The notes: generated from the sequence alone by a model not told the origin. Numbered from the stretch's first letter, positions 17,740-26,307 are shown. The stretch: 64,000 nt of DNA from UBA3263 sp964586765 (GCA_964586765.1 CAZPHN010000008.1:1-64000), one strand, 5' to 3'. Translations and numbers: made by a program.

Positions 17740-19113
17740 TCAAACATTTTCGTAGAGGAGGCGGGGATCGGCGTCTATGTGCCATTCGATGCCGTTGAGG
17801 GCGGGGAGGAGGAGGCGGTAGACTGTCGGGGCGACGGATTGGATTTTTGCTGTGAGTCCGCGGAAGTCACCGCCGATGAATTCAACCGTGTCGCCCGGCT
17901 TGAAGTCCTTGTTAGCAGATTTATCGCTTTCAGAGCTGAATACGCCAACGGCAAGCTGAAATTCTTTCATCTGTGCAGAGGGAATTACGGCATATGGTGC
18001 AGAGGGAGAGTCGCTTAATCTGTAAACCCATGCAAGCGAACCAATGCGCTGAAAAAGCTCCGGAACGTCGGTGATGTTAGCGCGGAAAAACACCAGTCCG
18101 GGAATTACAGGCTTATCATCAAAAGATAGCCGAGAACCGTTACGTCGAGCCACTTTTCGGAAGGGGTAGTAAACCGAATCAGCTTTCAGCTGACTAAGGG
18201 ACATCATATCCTCAAATTTTGCTCCGGGGCGGAGTTGCATAGCCATCCAACGCACAGGATTGTCAATCATTGCATCCGCAACCTGTCCGATTATATCTCT
18301 GCGTTCTTCTTCGGCAAGGTCAGCGGGTTCAATAAGTCCAAAGAATGGCATTTCGGCAGGGACATGACCGAGAATTGCAAGAATAGCGCGCGCGTCAATG
18401 CCCTGATGAAGTGCCGCCGCAGCCCATAATGCATCAGCACTAATCTTCAGTCCCGATGCAGACAGGACGGACTGCATTCTGAGGTCAACCTCGCGCACAA
18501 CTGCCACTATGGTCAGGTCTCCGCGACGTAAAGGGAACAGATAGCTCGCCCGAGGGCGCGCATAGTGTTTTTTTATTTCTTCAAGGGCAGGAATATCAGC
18601 GCGAAAATCGTTACGTCTCAGTTCAACCACTCCTTTAGCAGTAAGTCCACCACCCAATAGAGCATAAAGGACAATATTCTCGCTTAACGAGTTGGACTGA
18701 ACACGGTCAACCAAGGAGCGGACAAATTGCTGCAAAGCATTATAATCAAATCGCTCAACGGATTCAACGCCCGACAGCGAATTAAGCCGCAATCCGACAT
18801 TAGCAAAGGTATCAGTAGGCTCTGCCAGCCCTGCAGCAACAGCATCAGTATAGATAGCAGACAGAACTTTAAGATAGTAGGCTATGGTTTTTAAAGTATA
18901 ACCCTCATATGCCATCTTAATTATCCATCCGGCTAAAAAATCGTAAGAAATATCACCAAAATCAGAGAATTTGTCGCCGCAAAGCCTCAAAAAAACATTC
19001 ACTACCTGCCTGCGCGCACTTTTTGAGCTTGCTGACACGGGAATGTCTATCGCAGAACGGAGGAATGCAGTAGGAGACATTTCGGTAACTATTTGCTTAT
19101 ATGCATTGTGCAC
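17740..19113 (-). CDS. Fusion: catalytically dead tyrosine-recombinase-like domain + NusG/UpxY antiterminator
   Basis: First gene of the polysaccharide operon. Residues about 35-97 look like the SAM-like core-binding domain of Bacteroidetes phage-type integrases (GYTLKTIAYYLKVLSAIYTDAVAAGL). Residues about 120-265 follow the integrase catalytic fold, but the catalytic positions are lost: the GLR arginine is Thr (GLT, 156-158), the H-x-x-R box is replaced (SADALW, 225-230), and the tyrosine position near MPFF (255-258) has Phe. Only the LGH of box III remains (248-250). Residues about 288-390 are a NusG N-terminal domain (WMAMQLRPGAKFED, then KPVIPGLVFFRA), and 404-425 is a KOW motif (FKPGDTVEFIGGDFRGLTAKI). 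UpxY proteins bind the elongating polymerase at a capsule operon leader. The start is a GTG at 19113; an ATG at 19080 is the alternative. The domain reading is confident; the joint function is inferred. Confidence 0.8.
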   Translation of the reverse strand: MHNAYKQIVTEMSPTAFLRSAIDIPVSASSKSARRQVVNVFLRLCGDKFSDFGDISYDFLAGWIIKMAYEGYTLKTIAYYLKVLSAIYTDAVAAGLAEPTDTFANVGLRLNSLSGVESVERFDYNALQQFVRSLVDRVQSNSLSENIVLYALLGGGLTAKGVVELRRNDFRADIPALEEIKKHYARPRASYLFPLRRGDLTIVAVVREVDLRMQSVLSASGLKISADALWAAAALHQGIDARAILAILGHVPAEMPFFGLIEPADLAEEERRDIIGQVADAMIDNPVRWMAMQLRPGAKFEDMMSLSQLKADSVYYPFRKVARRNGSRLSFDDKPVIPGLVFFRANITDVPELFQRIGSLAWVYRLSDSPSAPYAVIPSAQMKEFQLAVGVFSSESDKSANKDFKPGDTVEFIGGDFRGLTAKIQSVAPTVYRLLLPALNGIEWHIDADPRLLYENV

Positions 19114-19151
19114 AATTCTTTCGCAGTTAATAAAACTCTCTGCTTTTACAA

Positions 19152-19238
19152 TTATTTATTTCCCTCCACAATCTCTGTCATAGACCGCAGAAGGTAAACA
19201 TTAGATACACTTTCCTGTTGAAAGACAATGTGATGCAT
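19152..19238 (-). CDS. Small leader ORF (28 codons) before the UpxY-fusion gene
   Basis: An ATG at 19238 opens a 28-codon frame beginning MHHIVFQQESVSNVYLLR and ending ...EIVEGNK, stop at 19152-19154. It lies wholly within the leader between the operon promoter and the GTG start of the fusion gene. A second -7-like box, TAATTTTG (19244-19251), sits only five bases before its ATG. The peptide is not obviously a signal peptide. It could be a regulatory leader peptide, a small protein of its own, or chance; I do not recognise it. Confidence 0.35.
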   Translation of the reverse strand: MHHIVFQQESVSNVYLLRSMTEIVEGNK

Positions 19239-19250
19239 CAAAACAAAATT

Positions 19251-19288
19251 AGTCTGCTCGACCGCCCCGAGGGCTTATCGGGCAGACT
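19251..19288 (-). other. Stem-loop at the 5' end of the polysaccharide operon leader
   Basis: AGTCTG (19251-19256) pairs with CAGACT (19283-19288). The enclosed 26 bases can fold internally as CCCGA with TCGGG or CTCG with CGAG. The element starts almost exactly where transcription should begin given the -7 box at 19295-19302. UpxY/RfaH-type regulators commonly act at 5' leader structures, so this is a plausible recruitment or pause site. Confidence 0.4.
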
Positions 19289-19294
19289 ACACTG

Positions 19295-19326
19295 CAAATT
19301 TAAATATTATTTTCGTAAAAACCAAA
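19295..19326 (-). promoter_or_regulatory. Promoter of the polysaccharide operon
   Basis: TTTG (19323-19326, minus strand) then 20 bases, then TAAATTTG (19295-19302): a full match to the Bacteroidetes consensus. It leaves a leader of roughly 175 bases before the fusion gene. I looked for inverted repeats flanking the promoter that would make it invertible and found none. Confidence 0.7.
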
Positions 19327-19335
19327 TCAAACCGT

Positions 19336-19370
19336 AATGAGCTTTCGCCAAAAGTAAGCGAAAGCTCATT
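19336..19370 (-). terminator. Hairpin terminator of the psd-pssA-DUF4834 operon
   Basis: Perfect 13-bp inverted repeat (19336-19348 with 19358-19370), 9-base loop, beginning 7 bases after the DUF4834 stop. No long U-tract follows, which is common in this phylum. It separates this operon from the polysaccharide promoter. Confidence 0.65.
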
Positions 19371-19376
19371 GGATTT

Positions 19377-19682
19377 TCAGGGGAGGTCTTCCCATTGGAC
19401 GTCGGTTATCTGCTGTTCGGTGCGGATGGTTGTCTCAGGTCCTTCGACGGTCTGGCGAGTGGTTGTTTCAGTCGTTTCTGTAAATTCGACATATTCGCCT
19501 ACGGAAGGGTCAATTTTTTTTGCATGACGCTGAGGCGGCTCAGGCTTCCTCCTGCGCTGCTGCTGAGACTGCTGGCGCGGGTCAAAGCCAAACATGCTGC
19601 GCATTTTTCGACGCAATAAGTATGGCAGCAGATAATTCCACGCCAAAACGCCCAAAAAGATTATGAGGAGAAATGTTATCAT
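19377..19682 (-). CDS. DUF4834 family membrane protein
   Basis: 101 residues: one N-terminal membrane span (MITFLLIIFLGVLAWNYLLPYLL), a basic stretch (RRKMRSMFGFDP), a Gln/Arg/Pro-rich linker, and an acidic, Thr-rich tail with GEYVEFTET. This is the usual layout of DUF4834, a Bacteroidetes family of unknown function. It follows pssA by 15 bases and is the last gene of the phosphatidylethanolamine operon, so a link to membrane biogenesis is possible but unproven. Confidence 0.75.
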   Translation of the reverse strand: MITFLLIIFLGVLAWNYLLPYLLRRKMRSMFGFDPRQQSQQQRRRKPEPPQRHAKKIDPSVGEYVEFTETTETTTRQTVEGPETTIRTEQQITDVQWEDLP

Positions 19683-19697
19683 CGCGGCTATCGAAAC

Positions 19698-20363
19698 TTA
19701 TTTGCGCAAAGTAGAGAATGCGCCAATCATCAGATAGCAAGCAATGACTACCGACAGACCGGGAACTCCAAGCAGAGCGACAAGTGCAACAGTTAGAATA
19801 ATCAGGAAGAAACGCACACGGTTTTCGCCCTGAAACTTAAAGTCATGAAATTTAAGTGAGGGGAGATTAACCGGAGCAAGCATGGAGAGCGCAACGGCGA
19901 TGACTACGATGGTCCAAACAATCGGGTCAGCCGACTGAGGATATTGCCCCCAGAACGCACTTGCTCCAATCCAGAAAAGTGCGTTTGCAGGAATAGGCAA
20001 TCCGATAAACGAGGATGTCTGGCGGGTGTCGACATTAAACTTGGCAAGCCGCAATGCGCCACATACCGGAATTGCGATAGCAGCCAGATTATACGGTGCC
20101 GGCAGCTGACAATAAACTATCAGACCCGGAGCTACTCCGAAGCTTACCAAATCACTGAGCGAGTCAAGCTCCGCGCCAATTTCAGAATATGCACCGATGG
20201 CTCGCGCAACCGCCCCGTCGAGAAAATCAAACACGGCAGCCGCACATATGGCAATTGACGCATAGCCATATAGTCCGTTAAAGGCAAGAACCAAAGCTAC
20301 ACAGCCGCTGACAAGGTTCATGCATGTGATGGCATTAGGAAGCCAACTGAAATACTTCTTCAT
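19698..20363 (-). CDS. pssA: CDP-diacylglycerol-serine O-phosphatidyltransferase
   Basis: Membrane enzyme that makes phosphatidylserine from CDP-diacylglycerol and serine. The CDP-alcohol phosphotransferase signature D-x2-DG-x2-AR-x8-G-x3-D-x3-D is complete at about residues 46-71 (DFLDGAVAR ... GAELDSLSD). About seven hydrophobic spans; length 221. It lies five bases after psd, whose product decarboxylates the PssA product, so the pair makes phosphatidylethanolamine. Confidence 0.93.
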   Translation of the reverse strand: MKKYFSWLPNAITCMNLVSGCVALVLAFNGLYGYASIAICAAAVFDFLDGAVARAIGAYSEIGAELDSLSDLVSFGVAPGLIVYCQLPAPYNLAAIAIPVCGALRLAKFNVDTRQTSSFIGLPIPANALFWIGASAFWGQYPQSADPIVWTIVVIAVALSMLAPVNLPSLKFHDFKFQGENRVRFFLIILTVALVALLGVPGLSVVIACYLMIGAFSTLRK

Positions 20364-20368
20364 CGCAA

Positions 20369-21088
20369 TTATTCCTCTTTATTAGATGATAAAGTCTGGG
20401 CTGCCGGGCGCAAACGCGCGATTTCCGTAACGCCACCAACCGTTTTCTTGCCAATCTGAGTATAAATCTCCGTTCCGAGCGGTAGGTAAATGTCAACGCG
20501 CGAACCGAACTTAATGAAACCCATATGGTCCTCAATATTGGCCTCCATCCCGGGCTCGGCATAAGTCACGATTCGACGCGCCATTGCTCCGGCAATCTGA
20601 CGCACAAGGATATCCTGATCGTCATCCGTGCGGATAACTATAGTCGAGCGTTCGTTTTCGGTACTCGATTTAGGAAGCCATGCGCTCAGGAACCGACCCT
20701 TATGGTGAGTAGTATAGATTACTTCGCCATTAACGGGAAACCAGTTGGCGTGAACATCAAACGGAGTCATAAAAACGCTTATCTGAATGCAATTTTTCTT
20801 CAAATACTCAGGCTCATATACCTCCTCAAGAGCAACCACGGTACCATCGACGGAACTTACCACAACATTTTCAATATTGCCGGTAAAACGTCGTTTTGGT
20901 GACCGGAAAAAGTTGACTAACAGAAGATAAAGCACTCCGGTAACAACTGTCGTCGCAATACCCCATGGTTTGGAAAGCGACCATACAAGGGTATTAAGTA
21001 TAAGGAGAATTATAAGTGTTACCACAAGGATATCGGTACCCTCGCGATGAATCTTAACTCGTTTTAGCTTCTTGCGCAACTTAGCCAT
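20369..21088 (-). CDS. psd: Phosphatidylserine decarboxylase (short proenzyme)
   Basis: Self-cleaving pyruvoyl enzyme that makes phosphatidylethanolamine. 239 residues, the size of the short Bacteroidetes/archaeal-type Psd. An N-terminal double hydrophobic segment anchors it. MTPFDVHANWFPVNG gives the family's HxxxxP region and KFGSRVDIYLP contains the Gly-Ser cleavage site near residue 204 that yields the pyruvoyl group. First gene of psd-pssA-DUF4834. Its promoter box is 27 bases upstream of the ATG. Confidence 0.92.
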   Translation of the reverse strand: MAKLRKKLKRVKIHREGTDILVVTLIILLILNTLVWSLSKPWGIATTVVTGVLYLLLVNFFRSPKRRFTGNIENVVVSSVDGTVVALEEVYEPEYLKKNCIQISVFMTPFDVHANWFPVNGEVIYTTHHKGRFLSAWLPKSSTENERSTIVIRTDDDQDILVRQIAGAMARRIVTYAEPGMEANIEDHMGFIKFGSRVDIYLPLGTEIYTQIGKKTVGGVTEIARLRPAAQTLSSNKEE

Positions 21089-21112
21089 TTTTCAAGCAAT
21101 ATGATAAATAAT

Positions 21113-21177
21113 GTGCAAAGTTACGAAAAAAATGCATAAAATTAAACACAAATGCAAAAAAATGTGTAACTTTGCAC
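21113..21177. promoter_or_regulatory. Divergent promoters of psd and tRNA-Arg
   Basis: CAAAGTTA (21116-21123, minus-strand -7 box for psd) and TAACTTTG (21167-21174, plus-strand -7 box for the tRNA) lie in a perfect 12-bp inverted repeat (21113-21124 and 21166-21177) with an AT-rich centre. The tRNA transcript would start about 14 bases before the mature 5' end. Confidence 0.65.
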
Positions 21178-21193
21178 CATAAAAACCGTATCC

Positions 21194-21265
21194 GGACCTG
21201 TAGTTCAACGGATAGAATAGAGGTTTCCTAAACCTTAGATAGGGGTTCGATTCCCCTCGGGTCTA
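21194..21265 (+). tRNA. tRNA-Arg (anticodon CCU)
   Basis: Full cloverleaf by eye. The acceptor stem GGACCTG pairs with CGGGTCT (two G-U pairs). The anticodon stem GAGGT/ACCTT encloses loop TTCCTAA, giving anticodon CCT. The T-stem AGGGG/CCCCT encloses TTCGATT. CCA is not encoded. Only 12 bases separate its end from the stop of the convergent truA gene. Confidence 0.93.
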
Positions 21266-21277
21266 CAAAGATGAGTC

Positions 21278-22006
21278 TCAATAGGGATATGTAACCGAAT
21301 GGAGATAGAGGGCATGAGGAGGCATGGAAGTGCCGGCGGCGCAACGATTTTTTGCGGCGATAATTTCAGCAAAATCACTTATAGTCATTTTTCCGCGACC
21401 TACATCGACAAGTGTGCCGACCACCGCACGCACCATATTGCGCAAAAAACGGTCGGCGGTTATTACAAAAGTCATTCCTCCTGTTGTCGGGTCCGGAACC
21501 CATTCCGCTCTGGTAACATGACAGATGTTTGTCTTTGCATCAGAGTGTAGCTTGGCAAACGACGTGAAATCCTCGACCTCAAGCAGTAGCGCAGCCGCCC
21601 GGTTCATCGCATCATAATCCAAAGGATGAGGAGTGTACCACGTCAACGGATATAGAAACGGTGATCGCCGCTCCACGGTCTTATAATGATATGTCCTTGA
21701 CGTTGCGTCAAACCGCGCGTGAGCATCATCATGAACCTGTCGGATGTCATAGACAACTATATCTTTACCTACCAACGAATTAACCGAGCGAGGCTGAAGC
21801 TGGCGGTCGGCGTCAAAATGCGCAACCATCATCGAAGCATTCACGCCTGCATCAGTGCGTCCTGCCCCGACAATCGAAGTTGGCTTACGCAGGAGCGTGG
21901 TCAGTGCCTGTTCTATAACCTCCTGAACCGACACTGCGCCGGGTTGAATCTGCCATCCGTGAAATGGCACTCCCCGATACGCCAACGTCATGAAATAACG
22001 CGCCAT
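21278..22006 (-). CDS. truA: tRNA pseudouridine(38-40) synthase
   Basis: Modifies uridines 38-40 in the tRNA anticodon arm. 242 residues. The start RYFMTLAYRGVPFHGWQIQPG is typical, and GAGRTDAGVNA (about 47-57) contains the catalytic aspartate. HARFDATSRTYHYK and FLRNMVRAVVGTLVDVGRGK are further family stretches. Overlaps the speA stop by one base and is the last gene of the long operon from 31218. Its 3' end lies close to a tRNA gene on the opposite strand. Confidence 0.95.
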   Translation of the reverse strand: MARYFMTLAYRGVPFHGWQIQPGAVSVQEVIEQALTTLLRKPTSIVGAGRTDAGVNASMMVAHFDADRQLQPRSVNSLVGKDIVVYDIRQVHDDAHARFDATSRTYHYKTVERRSPFLYPLTWYTPHPLDYDAMNRAAALLLEVEDFTSFAKLHSDAKTNICHVTRAEWVPDPTTGGMTFVITADRFLRNMVRAVVGTLVDVGRGKMTISDFAEIIAAKNRCAAGTSMPPHALYLHSVTYPY

Positions 22007-23904
22007 CAGTCTTTCTCGAGATATGTGTAGCCATATAGACCGCTACGGTAGTTGCCAAGGAACTCCCTGCCCTCTTCGGCGGTAATCTTCCCGGCTTTCA
22101 TTGACGCTGTAACCCAAGTCTCAACGTTGCGTACAAGCTTCTTTGAGTTAAACTGAACGTAATCGAGCACTTCGGCAACGGTCTCACCGTCAATAATCTT
22201 ATCTATCTCATAGTGGTCCTTATACACGTCAATATGAACTGCATTGGTATCGCCGAAAAGATTATGAAGGTCACCGAGAATTTCCTGATATGCACCCACA
22301 AGGAACACACCTATATAATAAGGTTCACCGGGATTAATGGGATGGACCGGAAGAGAATCAACAAGACCGTTAGAAGTAATAAAATGAGCAATCTTACCGT
22401 CACTGTCACATGTCATATCTTGTATCGTAGCGGTTCTGGTAGGTTTCTCATCCAGACGGCTTATAGGCATAATCGGGAAAATCTGGTCAATAGCCCAGCT
22501 ATCCGGCAGCGACTGGAACAGGGAGAAGTTACAGAAATACTTATCGGGAATCATACGGGCAACCTTACGGAGCTCCTCCGGCGGATGTTTCATTGACGAT
22601 GACAGGTCAGAAACCTCACGGGCTATACTCCAGAAAAGCTGCTCAATGCGTGCACGCGTCTTTAAGTCAAGCAATCCTATTGAGAATAGCTCGAGAGCTT
22701 CCTCGCGAATCTGTAAAGCGTCATGCCATGACTCGAAAATCCTCGGTTGGTCAAGTTTATCCCAAATCTGATACAATTCACGCAAAAGCTCATGGGCATC
22801 GGGCTCTACCTCCTCATTATCCTTCCATGCCGGCAAAGATGTCGACTCCAAAGCCTCGAAAATCAGCACAGAGTGATGGGCACTAAGCGAGCGTCCGCTC
22901 TCAGTAATTATATTGGGCTGCTTGATATCGTTTTTCACACAGACATCAACCAATGCCGAAATCGCATCATTGGCATACTCCTGAATCGAGTAATTCATAG
23001 AACTTTCGCTCGATGAAGTTCTCGTTCCATCATAATCAACGCCAAGTCCGCCGCCAATATCAACAAAATCGATATTAAATCCCATATTGGTCAACTGCAC
23101 ATAGAACTGTACAGCCTCGCGCAATGCATTCTTAATTCTGCGTATCTTGGTAATCTGGCTTCCGATATGGAAATGTATCAGCCTGAGAGCCTCCTTGAGA
23201 TTATGCTTATCGAGAAAATCAACCGCCTCGAGAAGTTCCGATGAATTAAGACCGAACTTGCTCTGGTCGCCACCGCTTTCCTCCCATTTTCCTGATCCGG
23301 AATTGGAAATCTTGATTCTTATGCCGATATTAGGCATTATTTTCAACCGTTTGGAAATACGGGCAATGATTTTCAGTTCATTCAGTTTCTCAACGACAAG
23401 GAAAATATTTCTTCCCATCTTCTGGGCAAGCAGAGCTAACTCAATATAGTCCTCATCCTTGTAACCATTACATATAATAAGTGCGTTCTGGTCAATGTTT
23501 GTTGCCAAAACCGCATGGAGTTCCGGTTTAGAGCCGGCCTCAAGCCCAATATTGAACTTCTTACCGTGACTTACTATTTCCTCAACAACCTCGCGTATCT
23601 GATTGACCTTGATAGGATAAATCACATAATTCGAAGCCTTATAGTCATATTCCTTGGCTGCCTTCTTGAAACAACGCGAGATTTTCTCCACCCTGTTGTC
23701 AAGAATATCCGGAAAACGGAGCAGAACCGGTGCCTGAATGTCACGCACCTGCAGCTCGTCCATCACTTCCTTGATATCGACCGAGGCATACCCCTCGCGC
23801 GGAGTCACTGCCACATGACCTTTATCGTTGATAGAAAAATATGTTAGACCCCAGCCATTTATGTTATACAGCTCGGCACTGTCTTCAATTCGCCACTTAC
23901 GCAT
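22006..23904 (-). CDS. speA: Biosynthetic arginine decarboxylase
   Basis: PLP enzyme (fold type III) that makes agmatine, the first step to putrescine and spermidine. At 632 residues it has the long SpeA form. VIYPIKVNQ (about residues 97-105) contains the PLP lysine. VDIGGGLGVDYDGT is the phosphate-binding loop. LLDLKTRARIEQLFW and the C-terminal ...SGLYGYTYLEKD match SpeA rather than diaminopimelate decarboxylase. It lies between plsC and truA in a mixed operon; no agmatine-processing genes are adjacent. Confidence 0.95.
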   Translation of the reverse strand: MRKWRIEDSAELYNINGWGLTYFSINDKGHVAVTPREGYASVDIKEVMDELQVRDIQAPVLLRFPDILDNRVEKISRCFKKAAKEYDYKASNYVIYPIKVNQIREVVEEIVSHGKKFNIGLEAGSKPELHAVLATNIDQNALIICNGYKDEDYIELALLAQKMGRNIFLVVEKLNELKIIARISKRLKIMPNIGIRIKISNSGSGKWEESGGDQSKFGLNSSELLEAVDFLDKHNLKEALRLIHFHIGSQITKIRRIKNALREAVQFYVQLTNMGFNIDFVDIGGGLGVDYDGTRTSSSESSMNYSIQEYANDAISALVDVCVKNDIKQPNIITESGRSLSAHHSVLIFEALESTSLPAWKDNEEVEPDAHELLRELYQIWDKLDQPRIFESWHDALQIREEALELFSIGLLDLKTRARIEQLFWSIAREVSDLSSSMKHPPEELRKVARMIPDKYFCNFSLFQSLPDSWAIDQIFPIMPISRLDEKPTRTATIQDMTCDSDGKIAHFITSNGLVDSLPVHPINPGEPYYIGVFLVGAYQEILGDLHNLFGDTNAVHIDVYKDHYEIDKIIDGETVAEVLDYVQFNSKKLVRNVETWVTASMKAGKITAEEGREFLGNYRSGLYGYTYLEKD

Positions 23905-23918
23905 TTCTGTTCAGTCTG

Positions 23919-24632
23919 TTAAGAGTTTAAATTATCGGGGAGAGCGGATGCGATTGCCTGTCGGGAAAGTTCGATAAGTTCAGGTTCCGATGAAGCAATA
24001 GGAGGATGTATGGTGAGAATAATTTTTCCGTAACGGGGCAGTTTCGCCGTGCGTGGCATTACATGAAATGCACCGTCAATAGTCAGTGGAACAACCGGAA
24101 GACCGAATTCCTGTGCGAGCGTATATGCACCGCGCTTAAAGCGACGCATTTTGCCGTCCCAAGTGCGCGCGCCTTCCGGAAATACGACCAGACTCATTCC
24201 GCCGGCAAGCTGCTTCTCGGCATCTACCATTGTCTGATGGATGGCATGCAGCGAAGAGTTATCGACAAATATCTCGCCGGCACGCTTACACGCCCACCCT
24301 ACCAACGGCATCTTTTCAAGACTTTTTTTCATCATCCACTTGAAATTATGTCCAAGATAGCCGAAAATAGAGAAAATATCGTAAGCTCCCTGATGGTTTG
24401 CCACAAAAACATAACTCGTGCCGCGCGAAATATGCTCATGTCCGTGTACCTCAACCTTTACCCACGATAATATGCACATAATTCTTGACCATACCATCGG
24501 CGGATAATAACCCCACCATCTTCCGCCGAATATCATTGAACCGACAGCGGTAAGAATAGCCGTAATCAGCGTGACCACCAGCATAAGCGGCCACATCAGG
24601 GTAAACTGATATATCCTGTAAATTATAATCAT
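23919..24632 (-). CDS. plsC: 1-acyl-sn-glycerol-3-phosphate acyltransferase
   Basis: Second acylation step of phosphatidic acid synthesis at the inner membrane. The N-terminal hydrophobic region is followed by VANHQGAYDIF (catalytic His-x4-Asp, about residues 74-84) and VVFPEGARTWDG (substrate phosphate site). Length 237, normal. Its ATG overlaps the stop of the upstream GH13 gene (ATGA). The same operon carries another acyltransferase at 30064. Confidence 0.9.
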   Translation of the reverse strand: MIIIYRIYQFTLMWPLMLVVTLITAILTAVGSMIFGGRWWGYYPPMVWSRIMCILSWVKVEVHGHEHISRGTSYVFVANHQGAYDIFSIFGYLGHNFKWMMKKSLEKMPLVGWACKRAGEIFVDNSSLHAIHQTMVDAEKQLAGGMSLVVFPEGARTWDGKMRRFKRGAYTLAQEFGLPVVPLTIDGAFHVMPRTAKLPRYGKIILTIHPPIASSEPELIELSRQAIASALPDNLNS

Positions 24633-26296
24633 CTCTTTATCTTCCAGATTACCGCTCCATGTGCGGGAATTTTCGTAACAAACGGGAGCTGTGATGAAAC
24701 GGTCTTACGTGCGCGTCGTCCCGTAATCAGTTCTACTGCGGGATATTCACCTTCGGCAATGTTGAGCACATCAAACGCATGACGCGGAATATTGATTGCC
24801 ATGTCAGCCTCTACAGTATCAAAATTCACAGCAATAAGCAGCGTTTCATCGCCGTGATTACGAAGATATGCACATTGGCGGTGCGGATTGAACCCCGGAT
24901 TATCGTAATTGACATACATCAGGTCAAAGAAACTTCCCTCAGCAATTGCAGCTTCTGACTTCGACAGATTCAAAACCTTCATATATAGGTTACGCAACTT
25001 GACTTCTTCATCAGTAAGAGACGCAGTTGAAGGTTTTCCTCCCGCAAGCCAACGGCTCAGTGTCGGTATGGTCCAATAATCGAAAATCGTTGTACGACCG
25101 TCCTCACCGCTGAACCCTTCCATATCCATACCTCTTTCGCCAAGCTCCTGACCGAAATAAATCATCATCGGTCCGGTAGAAAGAGTTGATGCAACAACCA
25201 GAGACGGAAGCACTGTTTTTGCATCGCCTGCATAAAATGGCGAGGCGTAACGCTGCTCATCATGATTCTCAAGGAAATTCAGCATGTGAGCCCCCAGTCC
25301 GTCAACTGTCTGCCAGCAGGAGGTTATTCTGTCGGCACCTACACCGAAGCATTGGATTGCACGCAGAGTATCATACAGGTTAACCTTATCATACAGATAG
25401 TCAAATCCGGCATCAATAAATGTCCTATATAGGTTCACATCATAAATTTCAGCAATGAACTCAACATTTTTGCGTACTTTGCGCACTTGCGGAATTGCCC
25501 ACTGCCAGAACTCGACCGGAACCATAAATGCCATATCACAACGGAAACCGTCGACGCCTTTCCTAACCCAATACTTCAGTATATGGAGCATCTTATTCCA
25601 TGTATCCGGAATCGGGTCGAAATGCTTTGTGCCACCTCCGCAGTAGTCAACACCATAATTAAGTTTTACGGTCTCGTACCAGTCATTACGGTCAGGCGAC
25701 GGCGTAAAGCAATCATTACCGGATGCTTTAGCCGGTTCCTCAACATAATCGCCAAGGTGGACATTAGTCGGAGAGAAACGCGTTCCCGGCAAATAATAGA
25801 AGTTATTCCGCGGATTAAAATGATGGAAAACATTGTCGTCCGCACCGAGGTCACGCACACCCTTCGGGGCAACATCTGAATGATACTCGCGCGCCACGTG
25901 GTTAGGCACGAAATCAATAATCACCTTCAGTCCGAGCTTATGGGCACGGTCAACCAAAGCCTCAAACTCCTCCATACGCTTGGCTGGATTGACCGCCAAG
26001 TCAGGGTCTACGTCATAATAGTCAGTAATAGCGTATGGCGAGCCGGCTTCACCCTTTATAACATGCGGGTTATGTCTACGGATACCATATGCGGTATAAT
26101 CAGGTCGATGGGCATGTTCAATCACCCCCGTAAACCATACATGAGTAGCTCCGAGCGACTTAATAGCGCGGAGAGCTGACGAGGTAATATCCTTGAATTT
26201 ACCTGACCCGTTCTGCTCTATGGTTCCGCATGGAACGGGATTTTCCGTGCGGTTTCCGAATAAACGGGGCAATAATTGATATATAATCGGTTTCAT
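24629..26296 (-). CDS. Alpha-amylase family glycoside hydrolase (GH13)
   Basis: All four GH13 regions are present: VIIDFVPNHVAREY, GFRCDMAFMVP (nucleophile Asp), FIAEIYD (acid/base Glu) and FLENHDEQR. There is no signal peptide, so the enzyme should act in the cytoplasm, for example on stored glycogen or imported maltodextrin. 555 residues from the ATG at 26296; a TTG three codons earlier is less likely. The C-terminal beta domain (about 460-555) is normal. It is odd in a housekeeping operon between a HPPK-like gene and plsC. Substrate is not deducible. Confidence 0.88.
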   Translation of the reverse strand: MKPIIYQLLPRLFGNRTENPVPCGTIEQNGSGKFKDITSSALRAIKSLGATHVWFTGVIEHAHRPDYTAYGIRRHNPHVIKGEAGSPYAITDYYDVDPDLAVNPAKRMEEFEALVDRAHKLGLKVIIDFVPNHVAREYHSDVAPKGVRDLGADDNVFHHFNPRNNFYYLPGTRFSPTNVHLGDYVEEPAKASGNDCFTPSPDRNDWYETVKLNYGVDYCGGGTKHFDPIPDTWNKMLHILKYWVRKGVDGFRCDMAFMVPVEFWQWAIPQVRKVRKNVEFIAEIYDVNLYRTFIDAGFDYLYDKVNLYDTLRAIQCFGVGADRITSCWQTVDGLGAHMLNFLENHDEQRYASPFYAGDAKTVLPSLVVASTLSTGPMMIYFGQELGERGMDMEGFSGEDGRTTIFDYWTIPTLSRWLAGGKPSTASLTDEEVKLRNLYMKVLNLSKSEAAIAEGSFFDLMYVNYDNPGFNPHRQCAYLRNHGDETLLIAVNFDTVEADMAINIPRHAFDVLNIAEGEYPAVELITGRRARKTVSSQLPFVTKIPAHGAVIWKIKR

Positions 26297-26307
26297 CAGG
26301 TGCAAAT

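Noticed and set aside
19114..19376. Possible invertible promoter ahead of the polysaccharide operon
   Set aside because: I looked for inverted repeats flanking the promoter; the only strong repeat (19336-19370) is a compact terminator hairpin on one side.
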